Origin: Paenibacillus faecalis
GTDB lineage: Bacteria; Bacillota; Bacilli; Paenibacillales; Paenibacillaceae
Direction: 5' to 3'
DNA length: 64,000 bases
Assembly: GCF_900289175.1 (NCBI RefSeq)
Contig: NZ_LT985747.1
Span: 2,895,761-2,959,760 of the forward strand
Under the pieces are notes generated by a model that was not told the DNA's origin, made no database searches, and saw only the letters and a list, made by a program, of their open reading frames with translations. Every line of letters begins with the position of its first letter. The first letter of the stretch is position 1. Of this stretch, positions 18,062 through 26,606 are shown one piece after another. Position numbers and translations under genes: made by a program.

Positions 18062-18511
18062 CTAACTTGCACAGAAATCAGAACTTTCCATTTTGAGCTG
18101 TAAAAAAGCATTTACCTTCTCCAAACGGGCCTTGATTTCATCCATCCAAGCCGTATCATTGCTTGCTTTTGCGAATCGGTATAAATCAAGGAGCATATTA
18201 ACGCGATCTTCGAAGGCCTCCTTGTAACACCGCTGAAATTCCTCAATTGAGCCACTATAGGACGCCAAAACATCCTGCAATATAGACACCGGCTCATAAA
18301 TGTCTGCAAATGAAATCCGCGTTTGATGCTTGTCGCCATCTAGCGAGTTTAAATAATCTAATAAATCCGGCTTGACCAAAGGCATTAGTTCATAGGTCGG
18401 ACAGTGCTGACAAGCATATACAGGAACATGAGAGATGAACGTCCTTCGTTTATATACTAATCTTCTTAGTTCCAACTTCATCGTCTGTCCGCAATCGCAT
18501 AATTTCAACAA
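18062..18511 (-). CDS. Hypothetical zinc-finger-type protein (YgiT-like N terminus)
   Basis: This protein of about 149 residues begins with a four-cysteine pattern: CDCG near the start, then CQHC about 26 residues later. This is like the MqsA/YgiT zinc finger. The rest is helical and ends in a coiled-coil-like stretch (IKARLEKVNAFLQLKMES). The frame is open to a TTG at 18526. The TTG at 18511 is preferred because AGGTGG lies six bases before it. No toxin partner is adjacent, so a toxin-antitoxin role is not supported. The function is unknown. Confidence 0.65.
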   Translation of the reverse strand: MLKLCDCGQTMKLELRRLVYKRRTFISHVPVYACQHCPTYELMPLVKPDLLDYLNSLDGDKHQTRISFADIYEPVSILQDVLASYSGSIEEFQRCYKEAFEDRVNMLLDLYRFAKASNDTAWMDEIKARLEKVNAFLQLKMESSDFCAS

Positions 18512-18813
18512 AATGAGCCACCTCAAATCTTATTACATAATATCTCGTGAAATCTAGGTCTTTCAGTCTGTTACATGATCATAGTACTTCTCCATATAAA
18601 TAGTACTCTTCGACTATCATAGCAGAGATTCCTTCAAATTTGTGATAATGCTTTTTTTACCAGTTATTGATTTAAGTGTAATTGTAATTGCGATAATACG
18701 AGATGACATGAATTTTCATATGCTTTTTGTTACAATAATTTTATGGGGTGTGATAAGTATTATAGATTTAGAATTGATTACGGTATTTGCCAATCTGAAA
18801 GGAGCTTTGAACC
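18512..18813. other. AT-rich divergent intergenic region
   Basis: This gap of about 300 bases lies between the zinc-finger gene and the PfpI gene and presumably holds both promoters. An open frame at 18642-18830 encodes 62 hydrophobic residues, but it lacks a ribosome binding site and overlaps the next gene. I do not call it. Confidence 0.4.
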
Positions 18814-19341
18814 ATGAGACTAGCTGGTAAAAGAGTCGTGGCTCTTGTTGACGAAGAGTTTGAGGATCTGGAATTATGGTATCCCGTTTACCGGGTTCGT
18901 GAGGAAGGGGCTGAGGTCATTCTTGCTGGAGCAGAGAAAGGGAAAACGTATATCGGTAAATACGGAGTCCCGGCCGCTGCAGAGTATTCGTTTGATGAGC
19001 TTAACAGCGAGGATTTTGACGGAATTCTTGTACCAGGTGGATGGGCACCTGATAAGCTTCGCCGCTACGATAAAGTACTCCAAATGGTACGTGAGATGCA
19101 TGAGGATAAAAAACCGATCGGGCAAATATGCCATGCTGGATGGGTACTGATTTCAGCCAAAATATTAAAGGGTGTTACCGTCACTTCCACACCTGGAATT
19201 CGGGATGATATGGAAAACGCAGGTGCGGTTTGGATCGATGAGCCGGTAGTTACCGATGGACATATTATATCGGCACGCAGACCTCCGGATCTTCCTGAAT
19301 ACGGAAAAGCATTTTGCGATGCCCTTGCTGGCAAACAGTAA
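18814..19341 (+). CDS. DJ-1/PfpI family protein (class I glutamine amidotransferase-like)
   Basis: This 175-residue PfpI/YfkM-type protein carries the nucleophile elbow GQICHAGW, with Cys near residue 104 and the adjacent His, and an N-terminal Glu in VDEEFEDLE. PfpI/YhbO relatives are described as general stress proteins with protease or glyoxalase/deglycase activity. The reaction here cannot be told from sequence. The ATG at 18814 follows GAAAGGAG. It is monocistronic with a clear terminator. Confidence 0.88.
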   Translation: MRLAGKRVVALVDEEFEDLELWYPVYRVREEGAEVILAGAEKGKTYIGKYGVPAAAEYSFDELNSEDFDGILVPGGWAPDKLRRYDKVLQMVREMHEDKKPIGQICHAGWVLISAKILKGVTVTSTPGIRDDMENAGAVWIDEPVVTDGHIISARRPPDLPEYGKAFCDALAGKQ

Positions 19342-19376
19342 CCTCTTCAGGCAAATAATTTCCCCGGCGTACTATA

Positions 19377-19424
19377 AAAGCCGTCTACGGTAGAGTCCTG
19401 ACTCATCCGTGACGGCTTTTTTTC
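19377..19424 (+). terminator. Intrinsic terminator after the PfpI gene
   Basis: AAAAGCCGTC (19377-19386) pairs with GACGGCTTTT (19411-19420), followed by more T. It also ends the convergent ptsI transcript region. Confidence 0.85.
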
Positions 19425-19504
19425 TTTAAAATTTTGCAGAAAAGGCTTGTCCTCTCAAAAAAACTGTCAAATCAAAAGTTAACCCGAAAGACACCCAGAG
19501 CTTC

Positions 19505-21250
19505 TTACACATCGTTGGATTTAAAGTAAGTATTCGTGTCCGCAAAAAGGGCAAGACGCTCTTCAATCTCCATACTACTGCGAAGTTTGAAGCAAGCTGC
19601 AGCTTCCTTCTTGGCCTCCTCCGCATTCGTATTTAGAATACGATGTTTAACCTTAAGCAGAGAAAGTGGGGACATGCTCAGGTCCTGAACGCCGAGGTTA
19701 AGCCAGAGCGGGATAGCACGCTCATCACCGGCGAGTTCTCCGCATACACTTACAGGTATTCCAGCTTGCTTGGCAGCCTCCACCGTTGTGCGAAGCATAC
19801 GCAGCACAGCTGGATGAAACGGATGATACATCTGGGCAATCTGCTCGTTCATCCGATCCACCGCCAGTACATACTGTACCAAATCATTTGTTCCGATACT
19901 GAAAAAATCACATTCCTCGGCCAGAAGATCCGAAATGGTCACCGCAGCAGGCACTTCAATCATAATCCCAACCTTGATGTCCGGGTTGTAAGTCACACCG
20001 CGGCGATCAAGATCCGCCATAGCGCTCTTAAGAATTTCTTTAGCCTGATGTATCTCGTCAACAGATGAGATCATTGGATACATAATCCTTACATTCCCAT
20101 AACTGCTGGCTCTTAAAATGGCGGTCAGCTGGGTCTGAAACAATTCCGTCTGATCCAAGCTGATTCGAATTCCACGGTATCCAAGTACCGGGTTTTCTTC
20201 CTCAGGCAATGCAAAGTAATCCAGCTGCTTATCAGCGCCGATATCGAGCGTTCGGATGACGACAGATGCATCTCCTGCTTTCTCAGCAACCTGCCGGTAT
20301 ACTTCAAATTGCTCATCTTCGGTAGGAAATGTACTGCGATCCATATAAAGAAATTCTGTACGGAACAGACCTACGCCTTTGGCACCGTTTTGCAAAGATA
20401 TATCGAGTTCCTTTAATGAATTGATGTTTGCAGCCAGGTTGAAATACGACCCATCCTTCGTAACGGCTTCCACCGTCGAAAGCACTTGAAGCTGCTCCTT
20501 CTTCTTCCGCTGCTCCTCCCAGATCATTTTGTAACGGTCGATGATAATCTGGTTTGGATTAATATATAAATACCCCTCATCCCCGTCCACAACCAGAAAT
20601 TCTCCTGTCTCGATCGGTTTCTCCAGACGGTTCTCCACCCCTGATACAAGAGGAATCCCGATAGCTCTGGCCATAATAGCGGAATGCGAGGTTTTGCCGC
20701 CCGTCATCGTCACAATGCCGAGAACGTGAGATGGATTGAGATGAGCAAGCTGGGAAGGAGACAGTTCCTTCGCCACTAAAATATACGGCTGTGTATCCGA
20801 AGGCAGCTTTACTTCAGGCGCACCGAGCAAATGCTTGAGAAGACGATTGCCGACGTCCTTGATATCAAGCGCCCGCTCCTTCATGTACTCATCATCAAGT
20901 AAATCGAACATCGAGACAAAATGGTCAATCGCTTCCTTTACTGCAACCTCGGCTGCCTTGTATTGGCGTTCAATCAACCCCTGAATCTCATTCATGAACA
21001 CCGGGTCCTCCAAAATAGCGAGATGCGCATCAAAAATATGCGACTCTTCATCCCCCACCATCTCTTTGAACTCGTTCTTTATATATTCGATTTCATCTTT
21101 GGAGGTCCGTATGCCCTCATAAAGTCGCTCAAACTCTCTCGCTAAATCGACAGCGTCGATCTCGGAATCCGGCAAATCAAGCTCCCAATTGGGAAGAACA
21201 AACGCCTTGCCGAACGCAACGCCCGCTGCTGCACCAATGCCTTGAATCAT
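19505..21250 (-). CDS. ptsI: PTS enzyme I (phosphoenolpyruvate-protein phosphotransferase)
   Basis: This 581-residue cytosolic enzyme I moves phosphate from PEP to HPr, the first step of all PTS sugar uptake. The phosphorylated histidine is H189 in GGKTSHSAIMAR. The PEP-binding part shows GVGLFRTEFLYM near 295, GIMIEVPAA near 430, IGTNDLVQY near 456 and the catalytic Cys in SVCGELAGD near 505. The start codon overlaps the stop of the permease gene (ATGA), so the two are translationally coupled. No ptsH lies between or beside them. Confidence 0.96.
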   Translation of the reverse strand: MIQGIGAAAGVAFGKAFVLPNWELDLPDSEIDAVDLAREFERLYEGIRTSKDEIEYIKNEFKEMVGDEESHIFDAHLAILEDPVFMNEIQGLIERQYKAAEVAVKEAIDHFVSMFDLLDDEYMKERALDIKDVGNRLLKHLLGAPEVKLPSDTQPYILVAKELSPSQLAHLNPSHVLGIVTMTGGKTSHSAIMARAIGIPLVSGVENRLEKPIETGEFLVVDGDEGYLYINPNQIIIDRYKMIWEEQRKKKEQLQVLSTVEAVTKDGSYFNLAANINSLKELDISLQNGAKGVGLFRTEFLYMDRSTFPTEDEQFEVYRQVAEKAGDASVVIRTLDIGADKQLDYFALPEEENPVLGYRGIRISLDQTELFQTQLTAILRASSYGNVRIMYPMISSVDEIHQAKEILKSAMADLDRRGVTYNPDIKVGIMIEVPAAVTISDLLAEECDFFSIGTNDLVQYVLAVDRMNEQIAQMYHPFHPAVLRMLRTTVEAAKQAGIPVSVCGELAGDERAIPLWLNLGVQDLSMSPLSLLKVKHRILNTNAEEAKKEAAACFKLRSSMEIEERLALFADTNTYFKSNDV

Positions 21251-23130
21251 GATTCTCTACCCCCAGCGTTACTTTCATTTAATACAACGGACATGACCGA
21301 AGACTGTCCTTTTTTAAACGATTTAAACGGTGCAAAACTCCAGGACCGTACCTTATCCGGATTCGTTATCACCATTGGAGTCGCAAGTGAAGCTGCATGT
21401 GCCTTCAAATATGCAAGATCAAACTTCACCAGCAGTTGACCTGGTTGCACAGTATCTCCTTCATTCACGACAGCTGTAAACGGTCCCTTCAATTGTGAAG
21501 TGTCAATACCGATGTGTATCAGAACTTCCAAGCCTTCTGGCGTGGAAATACCGATGGCGTGCATCGTAGGGTATATGTGCATAACGGTTCCGTATACAGG
21601 TGATACCAGTTCACCCTTTTCCGGAATAAAGGCTACCCCGCTGCCTACCAGCTTGGCTGCAAAAATATCATCCGGCACTTCTTCGATCGGCAACATTCGG
21701 CCTTGAACCGGAGCGCTGAACAATACCCGCGGCAGATCACGCTGCATCAGCTTGTTAATCTCCTCGCGTATCAGCTCGGAGTACGTGCCGAATACAACCT
21801 GCACATTGCCGCCGCCAAGCTTAATAATGCCAGCCGATCCAAGAAGCTTCAGCGCATTCGTATCAATTTGACGATCGTTATGCACGGTCAGCCTTAAGCG
21901 TGTCATACAGGATTCAACCTGTACAATATTGTCCTTGCCTCCAAGCGCATCCAGAATAAGCGGTGCCTGATTCGGGATGTTTCCAGCCCATCCTTCCAGA
22001 GCAGAGCCGTCTTCCCGACCTGGTGTTGCGATGCCGAATCTTCGAATCGCCCACCTGAACAGAAAGTAGTAAATCAGTCCGTAGGCAATTCCAATCGGAA
22101 TGAGCATCCACGCATTTTGGGACAGATGATAGTTTATTATAAAATCAATAAACCCTGCGGAATACGAAAATCCATGATGGATATCCAAAGTGTATGTTAA
22201 CACCATGGCAAATCCGGCCATTAATGCATGCAGAACATAAAGGTACGGCGAGGCAAACAAAAAGGCGAATTCGATCTGCTCGGATACTCCCGTCAGAAAG
22301 CAAACAAGCGCCGAGCGCATAAACGTCTTTTTAACCTTCGGCTTGAGATCTTCACGCGCTTCCTGAATGATAGCGAAGGCAATCGCTGGCAAGGCGAACA
22401 TCATGATCGGGAACAAACCGGCCATAAAATCCCCGGCAGTCGGATCACCTGCGAAAAATCGGGGCAGATCCCCTTGTATGATCGTACCGTCCGCTGTTTC
22501 ATATGTGCCAAGCTGAAACCAGAATACGTTGTTTAATAAATGGTGAAGCCCGAAAGCCGTCAGGACCCGGTACAAAATCCCGTACAAAAACAACCCGAAT
22601 TCACCCATATGTACGACCAGCGTGTAAAAAGCTTCAAGTCCGTTTTGTATGAGCGGGGCGACATTGACCATCCCCCAGGCAAAAACGGCTGAGAACAAAC
22701 CCATAATAAGTAAAACAAAACGAGAGCCTCCGAAAAATTGTATCGCCTCCGGAAGCTTAATATGTTTAAAACGGTTATAAACCATACTTGAAACAATTCC
22801 AAATATAATCCCGATCAGGGTTGCTGGCTGCACGCTTCCGTCACCGATGATCGAAGTAACCTGATCATAGATGAACATGCCTGCCAACGCTGCCAGCCCC
22901 GCAGGGCCTCCTTGATTAGACATGCCCCAGGCGACTCCGATGGCGAACAGATACGGCATATAATAAAACACGCCGTGCCCTGCTGCAGAAGCCACCTCAC
23001 CAAGAGTTTCCAAGCCCCATGAAGCCCATGGCAAGCTCCCCAAACTAAGCAGGAGAGCTGCCGCAGGAAGAGCCATTGTTGGTAACATGACTGCTCTGCC
23101 CAATTGCTGTAATGATCCCAACCAGTTCAA
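21247..23130 (-). CDS. PTS permease IICBA, glucose/N-acetylglucosamine family
   Basis: This 627-residue single-chain PTS transporter has membrane IIC (about residues 1-375), then IIB with the phospho-cysteine in ESCMTRLRLTV near 408, then IIA with HIGIDT near 541. It imports and phosphorylates a hexose. LHHLLNNVFWFQLG in IIC is closer to GlcNAc-type (NagE/NagP) than to glucose-type permeases, but DPTAGDFMAGLFPIMMF is shared by both, so the substrate is uncertain. The start is a TTG at 23130 with AAGGAGGG before it. It overlaps ptsI by four bases. The short leader leaves no room for a GlcT-type antiterminator. Confidence 0.88.
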   Translation of the reverse strand: MNWLGSLQQLGRAVMLPTMALPAAALLLSLGSLPWASWGLETLGEVASAAGHGVFYYMPYLFAIGVAWGMSNQGGPAGLAALAGMFIYDQVTSIIGDGSVQPATLIGIIFGIVSSMVYNRFKHIKLPEAIQFFGGSRFVLLIMGLFSAVFAWGMVNVAPLIQNGLEAFYTLVVHMGEFGLFLYGILYRVLTAFGLHHLLNNVFWFQLGTYETADGTIIQGDLPRFFAGDPTAGDFMAGLFPIMMFALPAIAFAIIQEAREDLKPKVKKTFMRSALVCFLTGVSEQIEFAFLFASPYLYVLHALMAGFAMVLTYTLDIHHGFSYSAGFIDFIINYHLSQNAWMLIPIGIAYGLIYYFLFRWAIRRFGIATPGREDGSALEGWAGNIPNQAPLILDALGGKDNIVQVESCMTRLRLTVHNDRQIDTNALKLLGSAGIIKLGGGNVQVVFGTYSELIREEINKLMQRDLPRVLFSAPVQGRMLPIEEVPDDIFAAKLVGSGVAFIPEKGELVSPVYGTVMHIYPTMHAIGISTPEGLEVLIHIGIDTSQLKGPFTAVVNEGDTVQPGQLLVKFDLAYLKAHAASLATPMVITNPDKVRSWSFAPFKSFKKGQSSVMSVVLNESNAGGRES

Positions 23131-23154
23131 GGCGAGCCCTCCTTTCTATTCTAG

Positions 23155-23183
23155 ATGGTACGCGCTGAACTTGATTTTGTCAA
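23155..23183 (-). promoter_or_regulatory. Promoter of the PTS permease-ptsI operon
   Basis: On the minus strand TTGACA (23183-23178) and TACCAT (23160-23155) are 17 bases apart. The leader to the TTG start at 23130 would be under 20 nt. Confidence 0.6.
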
Positions 23184-23209
23184 AAGAACCGGATCACAAA
23201 TGTATAATG

Positions 23210-23241
23210 AAAAATAAGCAAGCTCTGCTGCCAGAGCCTGC
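23210..23241 (-). terminator. Terminator after the CoA-binding protein gene
   Basis: GCAGGCTCTG and CAGAGCTTGC (minus strand) pair with one wobble and a short loop, followed by TTATTTTTC. It separates the upstream gene from the PTS operon. Confidence 0.75.
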
Positions 23242-23265
23242 CTATTGTACCAGGAACAAGTTGGA

Positions 23266-23688
23266 TTAATTTCCGCGCACCGCGATGGAATCCTCGACCT
23301 TGATGCATCGGTCCATAATCGCGATCATCCCGCCTTCTTTTGCAATATCTGCAGCTTCTTCATTTATAATGCCCAGCTGAAGCCACAGTACATTTGCACC
23401 GATCTTGACCGCTTCACGCGCTACGTCAGCGCAATATTCGCTTTTCCTAAACACGTTCACAATATCAACCTGCTCCGGGATATCCTGCAGCGATGGGTAG
23501 CACTTTTCACCTAAAATTTCTGTTGCTTTTGGATTCACCGGGATGATCCGGTATCCACGGTTCTGCATGGCCTGTGCAACCATATATGATGTGCGGTCCG
23601 TTTTATCGGACAAACCTACAACAGCTATGTTGCCGGCATTGCGTAAAATTTCAGCTATCTGTTCACGTGATGGATTTTCAAATGCCAT
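23266..23688 (-). CDS. CoA-binding domain protein (YccU-like)
   Basis: This 140-residue protein consists of a single CoA-binding Rossmann domain. It has VVGLSDKTDRTSYMVAQ near residue 23 and GYRIIPVNP near 45, typical of the YccU family. The strand-helix pattern continues through VDIVNVFR near 74 and VLWLQLGI near 99. These proteins bind CoA or acyl-CoA; no reaction is established. The ATG at 23688 follows GGGAG. It lies 54 bases downstream of aroA on the same strand and is likely cotranscribed with it. Confidence 0.85.
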   Translation of the reverse strand: MAFENPSREQIAEILRNAGNIAVVGLSDKTDRTSYMVAQAMQNRGYRIIPVNPKATEILGEKCYPSLQDIPEQVDIVNVFRKSEYCADVAREAVKIGANVLWLQLGIINEEAADIAKEGGMIAIMDRCIKVEDSIAVRGN

Positions 23689-23742
23689 TTAACTCCCGCC
23701 TTTCTTCAAATACAAACTTTATTTGTAATGCACTAATCTATG

Positions 23743-25035
23743 TTACTTTACCCATTGTACATCGGCGCCAAGCGCTTTTAAATGATCAAAATATTGAGGA
23801 TACGATTTGGCAACATGATGGGCATCCTTAATAAGCAGAGGCTTTCCGGAGCGAAGCCCAACGACAGTCAGAGCCATAATCACCCGGTGATCGTAGTGAG
23901 CATTGATCTCCACGCCGCCTTCCACGCCTTCCGGACGGCCATGGACGATAATTTCGGCCTGTCTTTCCTCAACATTCGCCCCTGCTTTCCGAAGCTCGTT
24001 CAAGTAATCCGTAATCCGGTCGCATTCCTTATAACGAAGGTTCTCCACATTATAGAAACGAGAGGTTCCCTTTGCGAATACGGCTGCAGCGACCATGGCA
24101 AGAACAGCATCGGTAGCCGTATCTCCATCAAATTCAACTGCCTGCAAGTTGCCGTTACCTTGAACGCGCACGTTGTGATTCTCATGTGTCAAAGGGACCT
24201 TCATCATCTTGAGCACATCGATGATCGCACGCTCACCTTGCTTGCTGTCTTCGGCCAGATTGCGGATCGTGACATCCGAATCTGTAACGGCTGCAGCGGC
24301 AAGAACAGCAGCTGATCCAGGATAGTCACCTTGTACGGTATACGTTTGCGCTTTATAAGTCTGACCACCAGGAATCCGGAAATGCATATAGTCATCGGCG
24401 GCGTGAATGACGATCCCAGCCTGCTCAAGCACTTCAAGCGTCTGCCCGATTACAACCTTTGATTTCAAATCACCTGTAACTGTAATCTCACTGTCTTCCA
24501 CAAGCAAAGGTGTCAGGAATAAAAGCGCGCTTAAATACTGTGAGCTGACCGAGCCCGATACAGATACTTTCCCGCCTTTCGGCTGGCCTCCGCGGATTGT
24601 AATCGGCAGCCGTCCATGGTTGTGATCGACTTCAACCCCCAGTTGTTCAAGCGCATCAATCAGATCGTCATGCGGACGTTTGCCAAGCGAATCCGGGTAC
24701 GTATTTACGAATGTTACTTCCTTGCATAATGCTGTTATCCCCAGCAAAAACCGAAGAACCGCTCCTGCATTCCCTACGTTCAGTTCCTTTACATTTTTTG
24801 GAGAACGACCAAATCCGATAATCACGGCCTTCTCCTCATCTTCCACCAAAGTAGCCCCAAGATCCTGGATACATCGTCTCATGGCATCGCTATCCTCACT
24901 GTGGGCTGGATAATAAATCGTACTTTCCCCTTCAGCAAGCGCCGCAACCAGCAAATAACGAGTCGTATAGTTTTTGGAGGACAACGCTCCAATTTCCCCT
25001 TTTAACTCGGGTGTGGGTCTGACAATAACATCCAT
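23743..25035 (-). CDS. aroA: 3-phosphoshikimate 1-carboxyvinyltransferase (divergent EPSP synthase)
   Basis: This 430-residue EPSP synthase-fold enzyme joins PEP to shikimate-3-phosphate in chorismate synthesis. Catalytic blocks are recognisable: SGSVSSQYLSALL near 165, QGDYPGSAAVLAAA near 235, KECDRI near 335, HYDHRVIMAL near 382 and AKSYPQYF near 412. Two usual signatures are altered: SSKNYTTR stands for PGDKSISHR, and GNAGAVLRFLLG stands for GNSGTTxRLLxG. It is a divergent paralogue type, and the true substrate should be kept open. aroK lies 0.5 kb upstream on the same strand, which supports a shikimate-pathway link. Confidence 0.82.
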   Translation of the reverse strand: MDVIVRPTPELKGEIGALSSKNYTTRYLLVAALAEGESTIYYPAHSEDSDAMRRCIQDLGATLVEDEEKAVIIGFGRSPKNVKELNVGNAGAVLRFLLGITALCKEVTFVNTYPDSLGKRPHDDLIDALEQLGVEVDHNHGRLPITIRGGQPKGGKVSVSGSVSSQYLSALLFLTPLLVEDSEITVTGDLKSKVVIGQTLEVLEQAGIVIHAADDYMHFRIPGGQTYKAQTYTVQGDYPGSAAVLAAAAVTDSDVTIRNLAEDSKQGERAIIDVLKMMKVPLTHENHNVRVQGNGNLQAVEFDGDTATDAVLAMVAAAVFAKGTSRFYNVENLRYKECDRITDYLNELRKAGANVEERQAEIIVHGRPEGVEGGVEINAHYDHRVIMALTVVGLRSGKPLLIKDAHHVAKSYPQYFDHLKALGADVQWVK

Positions 25036-25191
25036 TTATGTACTCTCCTTTTCCTATGATAAAGCTCATCTTCTCTTTCCTTTGGTTTTTTCATTCATCA
25101 TCAAAATGAAAAAAATTGACATGTAATTCTCCACTTCGTATCATAAAGACATCATTAATATATTGATCATGTCCAGAAAAGAGGTCGCATA

Positions 25192-25500
25192 ATGAAATCG
25201 ATTCCACAGATTGAACCTTCCGAACTCAATAGCAGGCTTCAAAGCGGAGAAGCCGTTTATATGATTGATGTACGTGAAGACGAAGAAGTTGCGCAAGGCA
25301 TTATCGCAGGCGCCAAACATATCCCTATGGGTGAAATCCCGAGCCGAATGGACGAAATTCCACGGGGCAACGAAGTTGTATTTATCTGTCGCAGCGGAAA
25401 TCGCAGCCAGCAGGTGTGTCAATTTTTGAAACAGCAAGGCTTCGATAATATGATCAATATGAGCGGCGGCATGCTTCAGTGGCACGCGGACGAAGAATAG
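25192..25500 (+). CDS. Single-domain rhodanese
   Basis: This 102-residue cytosolic rhodanese carries the persulfide-forming cysteine in ICRSGNRSQQ near residue 64 and the DVREDEE acidic entry near 25. It would transfer sulfane sulfur, for example in thiol or sulfide metabolism. The acceptor is unknown. The ATG at 25192 follows AAGAGGT. It is flanked by aroA (divergent) and aroK (convergent), with which it has no obvious link. Confidence 0.92.
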   Translation: MKSIPQIEPSELNSRLQSGEAVYMIDVREDEEVAQGIIAGAKHIPMGEIPSRMDEIPRGNEVVFICRSGNRSQQVCQFLKQQGFDNMINMSGGMLQWHADEE

Positions 25501-25505
25501 ATCCC

Positions 25506-25553
25506 ACCCCGCTTGATTCATCTGCTAGGCGGGGGTAGATTTCCCGCCTTTTT
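25506..25553 (+). terminator. Terminator after the rhodanese gene with alternative stem
   Basis: GGCGGG (25528-25533) and CCCGCC (25543-25548) form a stem followed by TTTTTC. An upstream CCCCGC (25507-25512) can instead pair with the GCGGGG that overlaps the terminator arm. Confidence 0.7.
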
Positions 25554-25580
25554 CAAGAAACAAAGATGGTCCCTTGGGGC

Positions 25581-26093
25581 TTAGGCGCGGTAATGCATTA
25601 AAATATCAAGCGCTACTTGTTCCGCTGATTTTCCTATCGTGTCCACGGTAGCATTAGCAAACCGATAGCAATCTTTACGTTCCTCCATAATCTTGTGCAC
25701 TCTTTCCTCCAGGTTCCCGGCAAGCAGCGGACGGCCAACATCTCCCCGAACACGTTCGATGATCGTCTCTTCGTCTGCTGTAAGCGCAGCAACCCAGCCT
25801 TTACTGCTCATCAGGTCACAGTTTTCTTTACGGAGAACCGCGCCGCCACCTGTAGCGATGACTACCTTTTGCCGCTTGAGAACTTCCTCTAATACGGCCG
25901 ATTCAGCGTTTCGAAAAAAAGCCTCGCCTTCCGCTTCAAATATATCCGGGATCGACTTGCCCACGGCATACTCGATCTCAGAATCCAGATCGATAAGGTC
26001 ATAATTCAATTGTTGTGCGATCAGCTGACCGACTGTGGTTTTGCCCGTCCCCATCATACCGATCAAAATAATATTGAGATCTTTATCATTCAA
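25581..26093 (-). CDS. aroK: Shikimate kinase
   Basis: This 170-residue P-loop kinase phosphorylates shikimate at O3, the step before EPSP synthase. It has the Walker A GMMGTGKTTVG near residue 12, the shikimate-binding DLDSEIE near 37, RNAE with the conserved Arg near 61 and ATGGGAVLR near 80. The start is a TTG at 26093, with GAGGTGAT directly upstream in good spacing. It is convergent with the rhodanese gene and on the same strand as aroA. Confidence 0.95.
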   Translation of the reverse strand: MNDKDLNIILIGMMGTGKTTVGQLIAQQLNYDLIDLDSEIEYAVGKSIPDIFEAEGEAFFRNAESAVLEEVLKRQKVVIATGGGAVLRKENCDLMSSKGWVAALTADEETIIERVRGDVGRPLLAGNLEERVHKIMEERKDCYRFANATVDTIGKSAEQVALDILMHYRA

Positions 26094-26297
26094 TGTATCA
26101 CCTCATTTTTACGCGATCATCCTATCAAACTTTTTCATATCATACCACAGGCCGAAAAGTTTGAACAATCCGGTATCTTGGCCTCAAAGAGAGCATTTCA
26201 TCCATATATATGATACAAGTCTATGTTTTGTCCAATCGTCATATAAATAATAATGCTCATTTCAAAGATTAAAGATTGTCAGGAGTGAATCGAGACC

Positions 26298-26606
26298 ATG
26301 TCTTCCGACCATTTCGCTCGACCGGAGCCGCCAAAAAGGCTGATCCAGATTTTAGACCCTTCACACCCTCTTTGCCGTGAGGATATCATGTGGGTTCTGC
26401 ACTATGTACAAAAAAAAGTGGCTTCAAAAGACCCAGCCCTGCTGGAGCTTTCAAAGCCACGGTTATTGCAAACCTTTAACAGTTACTGTGAAGCAGCGAT
26501 GCTGCTGCTTGGTAGTAAAGCGCCTTTTTATGCCGATAATGACAAAATCCGCGCCTGTCTGTTAGATGTACTGCATGGATTGGTTGATATTAATCCATCC
26601 AGTTAA
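26298..26606 (+). CDS. Hypothetical protein
   Basis: This is a 102-residue, mostly helical protein without signal peptide or membrane segment. It opens with a Pro-rich stretch and has a helical core ([16 protein letters not shown]). I do not recognise a family. AGGAGTG lies upstream of the ATG, and codon use looks like that of its neighbours. Its last 17 bases overlap the 3' end of gnd on the opposite strand, with no terminator between them. Confidence 0.65.
   Translation: MSSDHFARPEPPKRLIQILDPSHPLCREDIMWVLHYVQKKVASKDPALLELSKPRLLQTFNSYCEAAMLLLGSKAPFYADNDKIRACLLDVLHGLVDINPSS

Noticed and set aside
18062..18511. MqsA-like antitoxin
   Set aside because: The cysteine pattern is similar, but no MqsR-type toxin or helix-turn-helix domain is present, so a toxin-antitoxin call is not supported.
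18642..18830. 62-residue hydrophobic frame before the PfpI gene
   Set aside because: It has no ribosome binding site, overlaps the PfpI gene and lies in an AT-rich promoter region that yields hydrophobic codons by chance.
23131..23180. GlcT-type antiterminator/terminator leader for the PTS permease
   Set aside because: The visible promoter leaves a leader of under 20 nt, and the hairpin at 23210-23241 lies upstream of that promoter and belongs to the preceding gene.
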